Below are positions 25,331 through 33,348 of a stretch of DNA of 51,095 bases, piece after piece. Numbering within the stretch: position 1 is the stretch's first letter; every line of letters begins with the position of its first letter. The notes beneath the pieces were generated by a model that was given only the letters and a program-made list of their open reading frames with translations, was not told the origin of the DNA and made no database searches. The DNA is from Cellulomonas sp. ACRRI (GTDB lineage Bacteria; Actinomycetota; Actinomycetes; Actinomycetales; Cellulomonadaceae), in the NCBI RefSeq assembly GCF_022346185.1, contig NZ_JAKRMS010000011.1, positions 1 through 51,095 on the forward strand, read 5' to 3'. The translations under genes were made by a program, and so were the position numbers.

Positions 25331-26258
25331 CCTCGGAGGCGATCAGCTCCAGGTGGTCCAGGTCGTGCAGGTCGAGCACCTGGAGGTAGACCCGGGTGAC
25401 GCCCTGCTCCGCGAGCGTGCCCAGCCGGTCGACCATGGCGGTCGGCGTGCCGGCGATCCCCACCGCGCGGACCTCCTTCGGGTCGCGGCCGATGGCGGCG
25501 GCGCGGCGGTCCACCTCGGCGTCGTCCCGGCCGCCCGCGAGCACCAGCGCGGCCGACATCGTGAGGGTCTGCGGGTCGCGGCCGATCGCGCGGCACGCCT
25601 CGCGGACCGTCTCGAGCTTCTCGCCCACGACGTCCAGGGGCGGGAAGGTCAGGTTGAACTCGGACGCGAACCGCGCGGCGAGCGCCGGGGTCTTCTTCGG
25701 GCCGAGGCCGCCGACGATCAGCGGCACGCCGGGCGTGGTCCCGTCGAGCGGCGACGTCTGCACCGGCTTCGGCAGCGCCGGGCTGCGCTTCAGGGTGTAG
25801 TGCTCGCCGGCGTGGTCGAACCGGCCACCCGCGGGCGTGCCCCACAGGCCGGTGACGACCTCCAGCTGCTCGGCGAGCAGGCCGAACCGCTTGTCCGGGA
25901 ACGGGATGCCGTAGGCCTCGTGCTCCTCGGCGTACCAGCCGGTGCCCAGCCCGAGCTCCACCCGGCCGCCGGACATCTGGTCGACCTGCGCCACCTGGAT
26001 GGCCAGCACGCCCGGGTGCCGGAACGTGGCCGACGACACGAGCGTGCCGAGCCGGATGCGGCTGGTCTCGCGCGCCAGGCCGGCGAGCGTCGTCCACGCG
26101 TCGGTCGGGCCGGGCAGGCCGTCGCCGGAGCCCATCGACAGGTAGTGGTCCGAGCGGAAGAAGGCGTCGAAGCCCAGGTCCTCGGTGGCGCGCGCGACGG
26201 CGAGGAGGTCGTCGTAGGTGGCGCCCTGCTGCGGTTCGGTGAAGATCCTCAGGTCCAT
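25311..26258 (-). CDS. LLM-class (F420-dependent type) oxidoreductase
   Basis: Luciferase-like TIM-barrel protein of 315 residues starting MDLRIFTEPQQGATY. Landmarks are FFRSDHYL, IRLGTLVSSATFRHP, GRVELGLGTGWYAEEHEAYG and PLIVGGLGPKKTP, placing it with actinobacterial F420-dependent enzymes and not flavin luciferases. It would carry out a hydride transfer on an unknown substrate in the cytoplasm. AAAGG lies upstream of the ATG. The gene converges with the mannosyltransferase-like gene and is divergent from a small membrane protein. Confidence 0.9.
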   Translation of the reverse strand: MDLRIFTEPQQGATYDDLLAVARATEDLGFDAFFRSDHYLSMGSGDGLPGPTDAWTTLAGLARETSRIRLGTLVSSATFRHPGVLAIQVAQVDQMSGGRVELGLGTGWYAEEHEAYGIPFPDKRFGLLAEQLEVVTGLWGTPAGGRFDHAGEHYTLKRSPALPKPVQTSPLDGTTPGVPLIVGGLGPKKTPALAARFASEFNLTFPPLDVVGEKLETVREACRAIGRDPQTLTMSAALVLAGGRDDAEVDRRAAAIGRDPKEVRAVGIAGTPTAMVDRLGTLAEQGVTRVYLQVLDLHDLDHLELIASEVMPQVR

Positions 26259-26321
26259 GCGGGCAGCCTTTCACGGTGCGCGGGGTGGGTCGCGCCACGG
26301 GCCGGCGGTAGCGTCGGGGGC

Positions 26322-26525
26322 GTGCTGCGTGGGGTCCGGTGGTCGAGCCTCGCCGTCGTGCTGGGCGCGGGGGCGCTGGCGCTGGTCTGCCTCGTCCTGG
26401 CTCTGCGCGGGCGGCCGTGGGCGTGGCTGGTCGGGTTCGTGTGCGCGGCGATTGCGGTGCGGGAGGTCCGGGCGCTGCAGCGGCTGGACCGGCGCGCTCG
26501 GACCGCCCGGCCGCCGCGCCCGTGA
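26322..26525 (+). CDS. Small membrane protein, 67 residues
   Basis: Unrecognised protein with two hydrophobic helices (about 10-29 and 33-50) and a basic C-terminal tail. GTG at 26322 follows TAGCGT (26309-26314) by seven bases, matching the leaderless starts around it, which supports reality. It ends 12 bases before the DUF1684 gene, but that gene has its own GACGGT box. Function unknown. Confidence 0.65.
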   Translation: MLRGVRWSSLAVVLGAGALALVCLVLALRGRPWAWLVGFVCAAIAVREVRALQRLDRRARTARPPRP

Positions 26526-26537
26526 GACGGTGAGGGC

Positions 26538-27197
26538 ATGGTGACGCAGCTCGGCCTGGCCCTCGATGCGCTCGCGGTCGCGGACTGGCGGCGGCGCACC
26601 GCGCAGATGTACGCCGACGTCCGGCGGCTGGCCGAGGACGACCCCGCCGCCGCGCACGCCGAGTGGGTCGCGCGCCGCGACGAGCTGTTCGCCACGCACG
26701 CCGCCTCCCCGCTGCACCACGCCGCCAAGGCGGTGTTCGAGGGGCTGTCCGTCGCGCCGTACGACCCGGCCTACCGGTTCGAGGTGCGGGTGCGGGCCAC
26801 GTCGGCGCAGCGGCTGGAGGTCGCGACGGGGACCGACGGCGTCGTCCCGTTCGACCGGGTGGGCCGGGTCGAGCTCGACGGGCTCGGGTCGCTGTCCGTG
26901 TGGGCGCTGCGCACCTACGGCGGAGGCATCTTCATCCCGGTCAAGGACGCCACCGCGGGCAAGGGGACGTACGGCGGCGGACGGTACCTGCTCGACACCA
27001 TCAAGCACGCGGACCTCGGCCGGGCCACCGACGGCGGGCTGATCCTCGACCTGAACTTCGCCTACAACCCGTCCTGCGCGTACGACCCGGCGTGGGCGTG
27101 CCCGCTGGCCACCCGCGGCAACGTGCTGCCGGCGCCGGTGCCGGTGGGCGAGCAGCAGCCGGACCCGAAGCTGGTGGCGGACTTCGAGCTGGAGTGA
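26538..27197 (+). CDS. DUF1684 domain protein
   Basis: Protein of 219 residues. The DUF1684 signatures are WVARRDELFATHAASPL, then FIPVKDATAGKGTYGGGRYL and LDLNFAYNPSCAYDPAWACP near the C-terminus. This beta-rich family is common in Actinobacteria and Bacteroidetes and has no established activity. The ATG follows GACGGT by six bases. No signal peptide is seen, so it is likely cytoplasmic. Confidence 0.88.
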   Translation: MVTQLGLALDALAVADWRRRTAQMYADVRRLAEDDPAAAHAEWVARRDELFATHAASPLHHAAKAVFEGLSVAPYDPAYRFEVRVRATSAQRLEVATGTDGVVPFDRVGRVELDGLGSLSVWALRTYGGGIFIPVKDATAGKGTYGGGRYLLDTIKHADLGRATDGGLILDLNFAYNPSCAYDPAWACPLATRGNVLPAPVPVGEQQPDPKLVADFELE

Positions 27198-27254
27198 GCC
27201 CGGGCCGGGCGCGGCCGCGGACGGCGTGCGCGGGGCGGCCCCGCCGACGTGAGG

Positions 27255-27503
27255 TCAGCGGTCGCGGCGGCCCGCGCGGCGGATCCGGAACGTGCCCGCC
27301 GCCAGCCCGAGCACCAGCACCGCCGTCAGCGCGACCCACAGCGGCGTCGTCACCGTCGTGGCGAGCAGGTGGACGCGGACCGGCTGGCGGTTCTGCGCCA
27401 CGAACACCACGGCGACCACGACGAGCAGGACGCTCAGCCACCGGCGCTGGAGGAACGTGACGACGGGGTTCGGGCGGCTGGTCGGGGTGTCGGTGCTGCT
27501 CAT
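27255..27503 (-). CDS. LapA/DUF1049-like small membrane protein
   Basis: An 82-residue protein with two hydrophobic helices, the first (about 21-40) ending VVVAVVFVAQNRQPVRVHLL. The VAQN sequence after helix one is typical of LapA-type (DUF1049) proteins. A basic tail RIRRAGRRDR follows helix two. GGAGGA lies about seven bases before the ATG at 27503. LapA proteins help lipopolysaccharide assembly in Gram-negatives; the role in Gram-positives is unknown. Confidence 0.82.
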   Translation of the reverse strand: MSSTDTPTSRPNPVVTFLQRRWLSVLLVVVAVVFVAQNRQPVRVHLLATTVTTPLWVALTAVLVLGLAAGTFRIRRAGRRDR

Positions 27504-27608
27504 GGCCTGTTCCTCCGGCGCCGGGTGCGGTCGGGGCGGACCGCGCCCGCCGCGTACCGCAGCATGGCGCACGGGGCCGCCCGGCCACCAGCGCCTACGC
27601 TGACCCGC

Positions 27609-28052
27609 GTGCCCGTGACCATCGAGACCCGCACCCCCGGCGAGATCACCGCCGCCGAGCTGTACGCCCTGCTGCGGCTGCGCGTCGACGTGTTCGTCGT
27701 CGAGCAGACCTGCCCGTACCCCGAGCTCGACGGCCAGGACCTGCTCGAGGACTCGCTGCAGGTGTGGGCGCACGACGACGGCGAGCTGCTGGGCACCATC
27801 CGCGTGCTGCGGGCCGGCAGCGACCACCCGGCGATCGGGCGGGTGGCGACCGCCGCGGCCGCGCGGGGGCGGGGCGTCGCCGGGGCGCTGCTGGAGCACG
27901 GCATCGCGCTCTGCGGCCCGGGCGCGACGATCCACCTGCACGCGCAGGCGCACCTCGAGGGCTGGTACGGCCGGTTCGGGTTCGAGCGGGCGGGCGCCGA
28001 CTACGACGAGGACGGCATCCCGCACGTGCCGATGGTGCGGGCGCCGCGCTGA
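27609..28052 (+). CDS. GNAT N-acetyltransferase, ElaA-like
   Basis: Acetyltransferase of 147 residues. The segment LYALLRLRVDVFVVEQTCPYPELDGQD is the ElaA-type opening and is followed by motif A (RVATAAAARGRGVAGALLEHG) that binds acetyl-CoA pyrophosphate, and by WYGRFGFERAG. GTG at 27609 follows TACGCT (27596-27601) by seven bases. The acceptor is unknown. Its stop codon is part of a hairpin, and the gene converges with nei. Confidence 0.88.
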   Translation: MPVTIETRTPGEITAAELYALLRLRVDVFVVEQTCPYPELDGQDLLEDSLQVWAHDDGELLGTIRVLRAGSDHPAIGRVATAAAARGRGVAGALLEHGIALCGPGATIHLHAQAHLEGWYGRFGFERAGADYDEDGIPHVPMVRAPR

Positions 28053-28085
28053 CCCGGGCGGGACGGACCGCCCGCGTCCGGGTCA
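28050..28085. terminator. Hairpin at the end of the GNAT gene
   Basis: TGACCC (28050-28055, containing the stop codon) pairs with GGGTCA (28080-28085), enclosing an inner GGGCGG/CCGCCC stem. It lies between convergent genes and is a probable terminator without a U-tract. Confidence 0.6.
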
Positions 28086-28128
28086 CCGGCGGACGGGCCG
28101 GAAGCGTGCGGACCGCGGCCGGCCCGGG

Positions 28129-29163
28129 TCAGCGCTGGCAGGTCGGGCACCAGTAGAGCTTGCGGCCCGCCATCTCCTCGACCGCGACGGGCGTGCCGCA
28201 GGTCCGGCACGGCTCCCCCGCGCGCCCGTACACCCAGTGCCGCTCGGCCGGGTCCCGCAGCGCCGCCGCGCGGCCGGCGTCGTCCAGGTCCTCCCGGGTG
28301 AGCATCACCCCGGTGGCGATGCCGTCGGCCAGCAGGACCGACCAGTCGTCCCACAGGGCGCGGGCGGTCTCCGCCGGGACCCGCTTGCCCGGGGTGTGCG
28401 GGTCGAGCCGCGCGCGGTAGAGCAGCTCCGCGCGGTAGATGTTGCCGATGCCCGCGACCACCGCCTGGTCCATCAGCAGCTGCCCGACGGCGGTGCCGCG
28501 CGCGGTGAGCCGCTGCACCATCACGTCGGCGGCGGACCCCGGGCCGGGCGCCACCGCGTCCGCCACCGAGCCGTCGGCCTCGCCCGGCTCGTGGTGCGCC
28601 GCCCCGGTGGCCGCCGCGACCGCGTGCGGGTCGGCCATCCGGGCACGGACGTCGTCCTCGACCGCCGGGTCCGGGCCGAGCCTCGCGAGCGCGGCCGCCG
28701 TCGCGGCGGGGTCCAGCACCTCGCACGCCGTGGGCCCGCGCAGGTCGGCGACCGTCTGCTCGGTCGCCAGGCGCACCCGCACCTGGCCGACGGGCTCCGG
28801 CGGGAAGTCCTCGAGCTCCGCGCCCTCGTCGCCCTCGCGCTCCCCCTCGCCCATCCGGACCGACCGGCGCACCCGCGGCGCGCCCAGGCTCGCGACCGCG
28901 CCGCCGCCCTCGACCAGCGGCGACACCACGCCGAGGAAGTCCCACGCGCCGTACAGGCCGAGGTGCACCCGCAGCACGTGCCCGCCGGCGAAGCCGAGGA
29001 ACAGCTGCTTGCCGACGGCCGCCGACGTCAGCAGCTCGCGCCCGTCGAGCAGCGCGGCCCCCTGGGCGAACCGCCCCTGGGGCGAGGACACCGCGACGCG
29101 GTGCCCGACGAAGTCCCGGGCGAACTGCCGGGCGATGCGGTGGACGGTGTGACCCTCGGGCAT
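28129..29163 (-). CDS. Fpg/Nei-family DNA glycosylase
   Basis: Base-excision repair enzyme of 344 residues. It starts MPEGHTVHRIAR, giving catalytic Pro2 and Glu3 after Met removal, and has the lysine in AVGKQLFLGF. The helix-two-turn-helix segment is DQAVVAGIGNIYRAELL, and the C-terminal zinc finger has CRTC and CPTC. An acidic insertion (about 104-117) and an Ala/Pro-rich stretch (about 178-205) lengthen it over Nei. ATG follows TAGCCT (29175-29170) by six bases. PEGHT favours Nei-like (oxidised pyrimidine) over Fpg specificity. Confidence 0.92.
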   Translation of the reverse strand: MPEGHTVHRIARQFARDFVGHRVAVSSPQGRFAQGAALLDGRELLTSAAVGKQLFLGFAGGHVLRVHLGLYGAWDFLGVVSPLVEGGGAVASLGAPRVRRSVRMGEGEREGDEGAELEDFPPEPVGQVRVRLATEQTVADLRGPTACEVLDPAATAAALARLGPDPAVEDDVRARMADPHAVAAATGAAHHEPGEADGSVADAVAPGPGSAADVMVQRLTARGTAVGQLLMDQAVVAGIGNIYRAELLYRARLDPHTPGKRVPAETARALWDDWSVLLADGIATGVMLTREDLDDAGRAAALRDPAERHWVYGRAGEPCRTCGTPVAVEEMAGRKLYWCPTCQR

Positions 29164-29392
29164 GCGCCCAGGCTAGGGGCCGCGTCCGACACCCGCCGGG
29201 GACCGCACGCGCCGACCGTGCACGCCCCGCGGGCCTCCACCCCCCGGGACCCCGCACCGCGTGCGCGGCGGCCGAGGGCCCGGGGTGCCGGGCGGCGAGG
29301 AGACCGTCTCGGCAGCCGGGCGCGACGGAGGGGCCGGGCGGCCCCGGGTACGCTGCGAGGACCGACCGCTCGAACCGATCAGGGGGCACCAC

Positions 29393-30100
29393 ATGGCCGG
29401 GAGCACGCCGCCGGGGACCGACGCGCCGGCCGACGGCGCCCGCCGCGCCCGGCTCGCCGGCGTGGCCCTGGTCGTGGTCCTGCTGCTGGTCGCGGGCGGC
29501 GTCTGGTTCGCGTCCGCCCAGCGCTCCCGGGCCCAGGACGCCGCCGCGCTCGACGAGGCCGTCGCCCGCCTGGCACCCGTCGCCACCGAGCTGCAGCAGG
29601 CGATCGGCTCCTCGCACGAGGCGCTCGCGTCCGTCGAGGGCCGGCTCACCGACCCGGCCCTCGGGACCGCGCTCGCCGACGCGCTGACCGCGGCCGAGGC
29701 GCTGGACACCACCGCGCCGACCGCGGGCTCGCCGGCGGAGCAGGCCGCGGCGGTCGAGGAGACGCGCGCGGCGGCGCTCGACCACCTGCAGACCATCCAG
29801 GACGCGTCCGCCGCGGTCTTCGAGGACAGCTACCGCTTCGACCTCCAGCAGGAGGCCACGGCGCGCGACGCCGCGACGGCAGCGCTCGACGGCGCGGTCG
29901 CCGCCGGGCAGCGGGCGCTCGCCGCGGGCACCGGCGACGCCGACGCCCGCGCCGCCCTCCAGGGCGCGCTGGACGCCGCGGCGGCCGTGGGCGCCCAGCC
30001 GGTCGACGCCGAGGACATCGACGCGGTCATCGGCGCGACGACGGCGGCCGAGGAGGCGCGGACCGCGGTCGAGGCGGCGACGGCGGCGCTGGCGGGCTGA
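29393..30100 (+). CDS. Membrane-anchored helical protein of unknown function
   Basis: Protein of 235 residues. The N-terminal helix (about 21-41) acts as an uncleaved anchor, and the rest is Ala/Glu-rich and predicted as long extracytoplasmic helices, possibly coiled coil. ATG at 29393 has AGGGGG six bases upstream, and TACGCT (29349-29354) places transcription about 32 bases before the start. No enzyme motif is visible. Confidence 0.75.
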   Translation: MAGSTPPGTDAPADGARRARLAGVALVVVLLLVAGGVWFASAQRSRAQDAAALDEAVARLAPVATELQQAIGSSHEALASVEGRLTDPALGTALADALTAAEALDTTAPTAGSPAEQAAAVEETRAAALDHLQTIQDASAAVFEDSYRFDLQQEATARDAATAALDGAVAAGQRALAAGTGDADARAALQGALDAAAAVGAQPVDAEDIDAVIGATTAAEEARTAVEAATAALAG

Positions 30101-30252
30101 CGGGCGCTCCCCACCACCGCGTCCGCGCCCCGGACGCCGCGCACGCCCCGACAGGCTCCACCGCGACCGACGGTCTCGTGGAATCCCGCATTCGAGTAGG
30201 TGTCACCCGGGATTTGGTCGGGTCACGGCGCTCCTAGGTTCCGGAGCACTCC

Positions 30253-30801
30253 GTGCGGCACAGGCGCCACCGGGGTGACGCACCGGGATCGCACATCCGC
30301 CGACCAGGGCCGGCCCGGTCCGCCGCAACCCGTGTCGTGGTCGGCTGGGAGTCGACAGATGGCACGGCGGCGCTGGGGCAGGGTGCGTCACCGGCCCGGA
30401 CGGCGCCTGGGAGGGTCGGCGGGCTCCTGCCAGGGGTGTACGACCTGCACGTGCCCGGGGCCCTGCTCCACGCGGGAGGGGCCGCCGACGACGACGCCGG
30501 CTTCCTGCCCGGCGAACCGGACGGCGATCGGGTCACCGGGATCGTGCTGCCCGGGATCGGGTCCACGGCCACCGGCTACCTCGCCGGCCTGGTTCCGACG
30601 ACGCAGGGCACCACGCCTGACCCCGGGACGTCTCCGGCGGCGGCGCCCGCACCGGGGAACGACGCCGGCGGCGGGCTCGCGCTCACCGGGCCCCTGGTCG
30701 GGCTCCTCGTCACGCTCACGATCGCCACCCTCGGCGCCGGGGCCGTCGTGTCCGTCCGCCGACGCTCAGTGGGCGGACCACCCGACGGGGCGGGCGGGTG
30801 A
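30253..30801 (+). pseudogene. C-terminal remnant of an LAxTG wall-anchored surface protein
   Basis: The open frame ends with LALTG, a hydrophobic helix and VRRRS, which is the layout of a class E sortase sorting signal. Before it, LPGVYDLHVPGALLHAGGAA and the following residues resemble the last SdrD-B/prealbumin-like repeat of surface adhesins. The 5' part (about 50 codons) lacks a signal peptide and looks noncoding, so the protein could not be secreted as it stands. I read it as a decayed or truncated gene; a true start through an unseen frameshift is possible. No sortase gene is nearby. Confidence 0.5.
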
Positions 30802-30828
30802 GGCACGACATCGACCGCGGAGGTCGCC

Positions 30829-31049
30829 GTGGGCATCTTGGGACTGATCAACGTCGCGATGGCGGTCGGGTTTCTCATCTTCGTCGTCGGCCTGATCTGG
30901 TGGCGATGGGGCGGGCGCCCCCCCCCCGCGAGGACCGACGGCCCCGCCGGGTGCTGCGGGTCATCCTGACCATCTCGGGTTCCCTCATCGTGCCCGCCGT
31001 GGGGGCCTACATCCGGTTCCTGACCCAGCTGCGGAACTTCACGTTCTGA
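30829..31049 (+). pseudogene. Two-helix membrane protein broken at a run of ten C
   Basis: GTG at 30829 follows GGAGGT and opens a frame whose first helix ends VVGLIWWRWGG. The frame passes through ten consecutive C (30918-30927) and stops at 30969. The homologous C-terminal half (RRPRRVLRVILTISGS to QLRNFTF) is in another frame ending at 31049. One extra base, or two fewer, in the C-run restores a protein of about 74 residues matching the two genes downstream. It may be a pseudogene, a phase-variable gene or a homopolymer sequencing error. Confidence 0.65.
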
Positions 31050-31086
31050 CCGCGACGTCCCGCACCATCGAGCAGGGAGGACCACC

Positions 31087-31305
31087 ATGGACTCGGTTGT
31101 CCTGATCCACTGGGCGTTCGCCACCGCGGTGCTCGTCTTCATCGGCGGCCTGATCTGGTGGCGCCGGAGCAGGAAGCGAGGTGAGGGCACGATCCGCCGC
31201 AGGGTGCGGAGGACCCTCCTGACGGTCTCGGGGGCGGTGATCGCGCTGTACCTCGGGTACTGCGCGTACCTGATGATCGGCCTGTCTTACTACTACATGC
31301 GGTGA
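31087..31305 (+). CDS. Small two-helix membrane protein, paralogue 2
   Basis: Protein of 72 residues: helix 1 ends FIGGLIWWRR, a very basic linker of about 20 residues follows, then LLTVSGAVIALYLGYCAYL. It shares GLIW, the basic loop and LT(x)SGA with its neighbours on both sides. GGGAGG precedes the ATG. The C-terminus diverges (SYYYMR replaces QLRNFTF). Function unknown; topology suggests both ends outside with a cytoplasmic basic loop. Confidence 0.75.
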   Translation: MDSVVLIHWAFATAVLVFIGGLIWWRRSRKRGEGTIRRRVRRTLLTVSGAVIALYLGYCAYLMIGLSYYYMR

Positions 31306-31393
31306 GCCGTCTCGTCACTCACCTCTGCCCGGGCACGCGTTCCGCGCCGGGCCCACCGCCGCAGGCGATACCGCCGAGCGAGGAGGTACTGGT

Positions 31394-31606
31394 GTGGACT
31401 GGCTCGTGGTGAACGGCGCCCTCGCCGCCGCGCTGCTCGCCTTCGCCGGCGGCCTGATCTGGTCCTGGCGTGGCAAGAAGCCGCGCGAGCGTCAGCGGCC
31501 CCGCCGGGCCCTGCGGATCGTCCTGACGTTCTCCGGGGCCGCGATCGTCGCAGTCGTGGCGTTCTACGTCTGGGTCGTGATCCAGCTGCGGAACTTCACG
31601 TTCTGA
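31394..31606 (+). CDS. Small two-helix membrane protein, paralogue 3
   Basis: Protein of 70 residues with helix 1 ending FAGGLIWSW, the basic loop RGKKPRERQRPRRALR, then helix 2 and the terminal QLRNFTF, identical to the end of the first copy. AGGAGG lies seven bases before GTG at 31394. Each copy has its own strong ribosome-binding site. The 88-base gap after paralogue 2 shows no clear promoter. No characterised family recognised. Confidence 0.75.
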   Translation: MDWLVVNGALAAALLAFAGGLIWSWRGKKPRERQRPRRALRIVLTFSGAAIVAVVAFYVWVVIQLRNFTF

Positions 31607-31618
31607 CCGTCCTCGCGC

Positions 31619-32239
31619 TCACCCCTCGCCCGCGCCCGGCACCTCGCCCTTCACGTCCTCGTACCCGTGCGCGTTCGGCAGCTCGCCGGGCGCGTACACC
31701 AGCCGCACCACCCCGGTCGGGAACACGTCCGACGCCAGCAGCCGCAGCGGGTAGACCGGCGACCCCTCGTCGAACAGCCGCTCGCCGTGCCGGGCGGCGA
31801 CCGGGTGGACGAGGAGCCGGAGCTCGTCGAGCAGGCCCGCCGCGAGCAGCTGCCGCACCACGGACAGCGACCCGGGCACGACGACCTTGCCGACGCCGGG
31901 CTGCGCCTTGAGGGCGGTCACCGCCTCGACCAGGTCGCCCTCGACGCGCTCGGCGTTCCGCCAGCCGAGGTCGGCGCTGCCGCGGGTGGCGACGAGCTTG
32001 CGGATGTCGCCGAGCTGCGTCGCGAACGCGGCGTCCACGTCGCCGGCGGCCTCCCGCTCCGGCCACGCGCCCGCGAAGCTGTCGTACGTGACCCGCCCGA
32101 GCAGCAGGACGTCGGCGCCCGCGTAGTCCTCGGTGACCGCGGCGCCCATGTGGTCGTCGAAGTACGGGAAGTGCCACGCCGGGTCGATCTCGGCCACGCC
32201 GTCGAGCGAGATGAACAGGGTGGAGACGATCGTCGCCAT
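31619..32239 (-). CDS. Dihydrofolate-reductase-family (RibD C-terminal-like) protein
   Basis: Reductase-fold protein of 206 residues opening MATIVSTLFISLDGVAE, with LLLGRVTYDSF, KLVATRGSADLGW and VVVPGSLSVVRQLL. These features mark the RibD_C/DHFR-like family widespread in actinobacteria, which is distinct from true FolA. ATG at 32239 has GGAGGA six bases upstream. Substrate unknown; NADPH binding is likely. Confidence 0.88.
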   Translation of the reverse strand: MATIVSTLFISLDGVAEIDPAWHFPYFDDHMGAAVTEDYAGADVLLLGRVTYDSFAGAWPEREAAGDVDAAFATQLGDIRKLVATRGSADLGWRNAERVEGDLVEAVTALKAQPGVGKVVVPGSLSVVRQLLAAGLLDELRLLVHPVAARHGERLFDEGSPVYPLRLLASDVFPTGVVRLVYAPGELPNAHGYEDVKGEVPGAGEG

Positions 32240-32329
32240 CGCGGGTCCTCCTTCGGGCGGGCGCGCAGCGCCGCGCGGGTGCGGGTCCCTCATGAGACCC
32301 CACCCGCGCGGCGCGTGCCTAGACCCCCG

Positions 32330-33238
32330 TCACCGGCTCGGTGTGTACGCGCCCGCCGTCAGGTCCTCGAGCAGCGTCGGGCCGGTGGGCCGCCAGCCCA
32401 GCCGCTCGCGGGTGAGCGCGCTGGAGGCGGGCAGGTCGAGCGCGAAGAACCCGCCGATCCAGCCGAAGTGCGTCGTCGCCTCCTCGGCCGCGACCGACGC
32501 GGCCGGGACCCCGAGCGAGCGCCCGATCGCCTCGGCGATGTCGCGGGCGGGCACGCCCTCCTCGCCGGCGGCGTGCACCACCGGGACGTCGCCCTGCGCC
32601 GCCGCCCGCGCCAGCGCGAGCGCGATCAGGCGCCCGGCGTCCGACCGGTGCACCGCGGGCCACCGGTTCGAGCCGTCGCCGACGTAGCCCGCGACCCCGC
32701 GCTGCCGCGCGACCCGGACCAGCTCGGCGACGAACCCGTGGTCCCCGGAGCCGTGGACCGTGGGCGCGAACCGGAGCGCGACGGGCCGCACGCCGCGCTC
32801 CGCGAGCCCGAGGGCGTAGGTCTCGCTCGCGCCGCGCGGGGCGTCCGGAGCCACGTAGGGCGACTTCAGGTCCTCGGTCAGCAGCCGGCCGGGGGCGACA
32901 CCGGCGATGCCGGACGCGAGCAGCAGCGGCCGGTCGGTGCCGGCGAGCACGTCGCCGAGCGCCTCGACGGCGGCGCGCTCGGTGCGGCCGGACCCGGCCA
33001 TGTCGCTGAAGTCGTGCTTGAACGCGAGGTGCAGGACCGCGTCGGCGTCCTCGGCGCCGGCCCGGAGCGCGGCGAGGTCGTCGAGGTCGCCGCGCCGGAC
33101 CTCCACGCCGGCGGCGGCCAGCGAGGCGGCGGACGCCTCGGAGCGGGCGAGGCCGACGACGTCGTGCCCCGCGGCGAGCAGCTCGGGCACGGCGGCCGAG
33201 CCGATCCAGCCGGATGCACCGGTGACGAACACACGCAT
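32330..33238 (-). CDS. NAD-dependent epimerase/dehydratase family protein (SDR)
   Basis: Atypical extended short-chain dehydrogenase of 302 residues. The Rossmann motif is VFVTGASGWIGSAAV (about 3-17), with ADAVLHLAF at the fourth strand. The catalytic YxxxK is not intact: SETYALGLAER has tyrosine but no lysine four residues later. GGAGGA precedes the ATG. It is divergent from a TetR gene with two operator copies between them, so it is the likely TetR target. Related proteins are annotated as nucleotide-sugar epimerases, but the activity here is uncertain. Confidence 0.87.
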   Translation of the reverse strand: MRVFVTGASGWIGSAAVPELLAAGHDVVGLARSEASAASLAAAGVEVRRGDLDDLAALRAGAEDADAVLHLAFKHDFSDMAGSGRTERAAVEALGDVLAGTDRPLLLASGIAGVAPGRLLTEDLKSPYVAPDAPRGASETYALGLAERGVRPVALRFAPTVHGSGDHGFVAELVRVARQRGVAGYVGDGSNRWPAVHRSDAGRLIALALARAAAQGDVPVVHAAGEEGVPARDIAEAIGRSLGVPAASVAAEEATTHFGWIGGFFALDLPASSALTRERLGWRPTGPTLLEDLTAGAYTPSR

Positions 33239-33284
33239 GGGAGTCCTCCAGGACGAGCACCCGGGGTGGACACCCCGGGGCGGC

Positions 33285-33335
33285 TGATGTCAGTCGCTGC
33301 CGTCACCGTACGCCTGATGTCAGGTGCTGTCATCA
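33285..33335. promoter_or_regulatory. Two TetR operator copies 30 bp apart
   Basis: TGATGTCAG-GTG-CTGTCATCA (33315-33335) is a 21-bp palindrome with one mismatched pair. A weaker copy with the same left half begins at 33285, and its right half reads CTGCCGTCA (33297-33305). The 30-bp spacing puts both on one DNA face. The proximal site directly abuts the TAGACT -10 of tetR (33337-33342), so autorepression and repression of the divergent SDR are likely. Confidence 0.75.
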
Positions 33336-33348
33336 CTAGACTGACCGC

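Noticed and set aside
30101-30252. Promoter for the two-helix gene cluster (TTGGTC ... TAGGTT)
   Set aside because: The spacer is only 15 bases and the downstream start is far; too weak to call.
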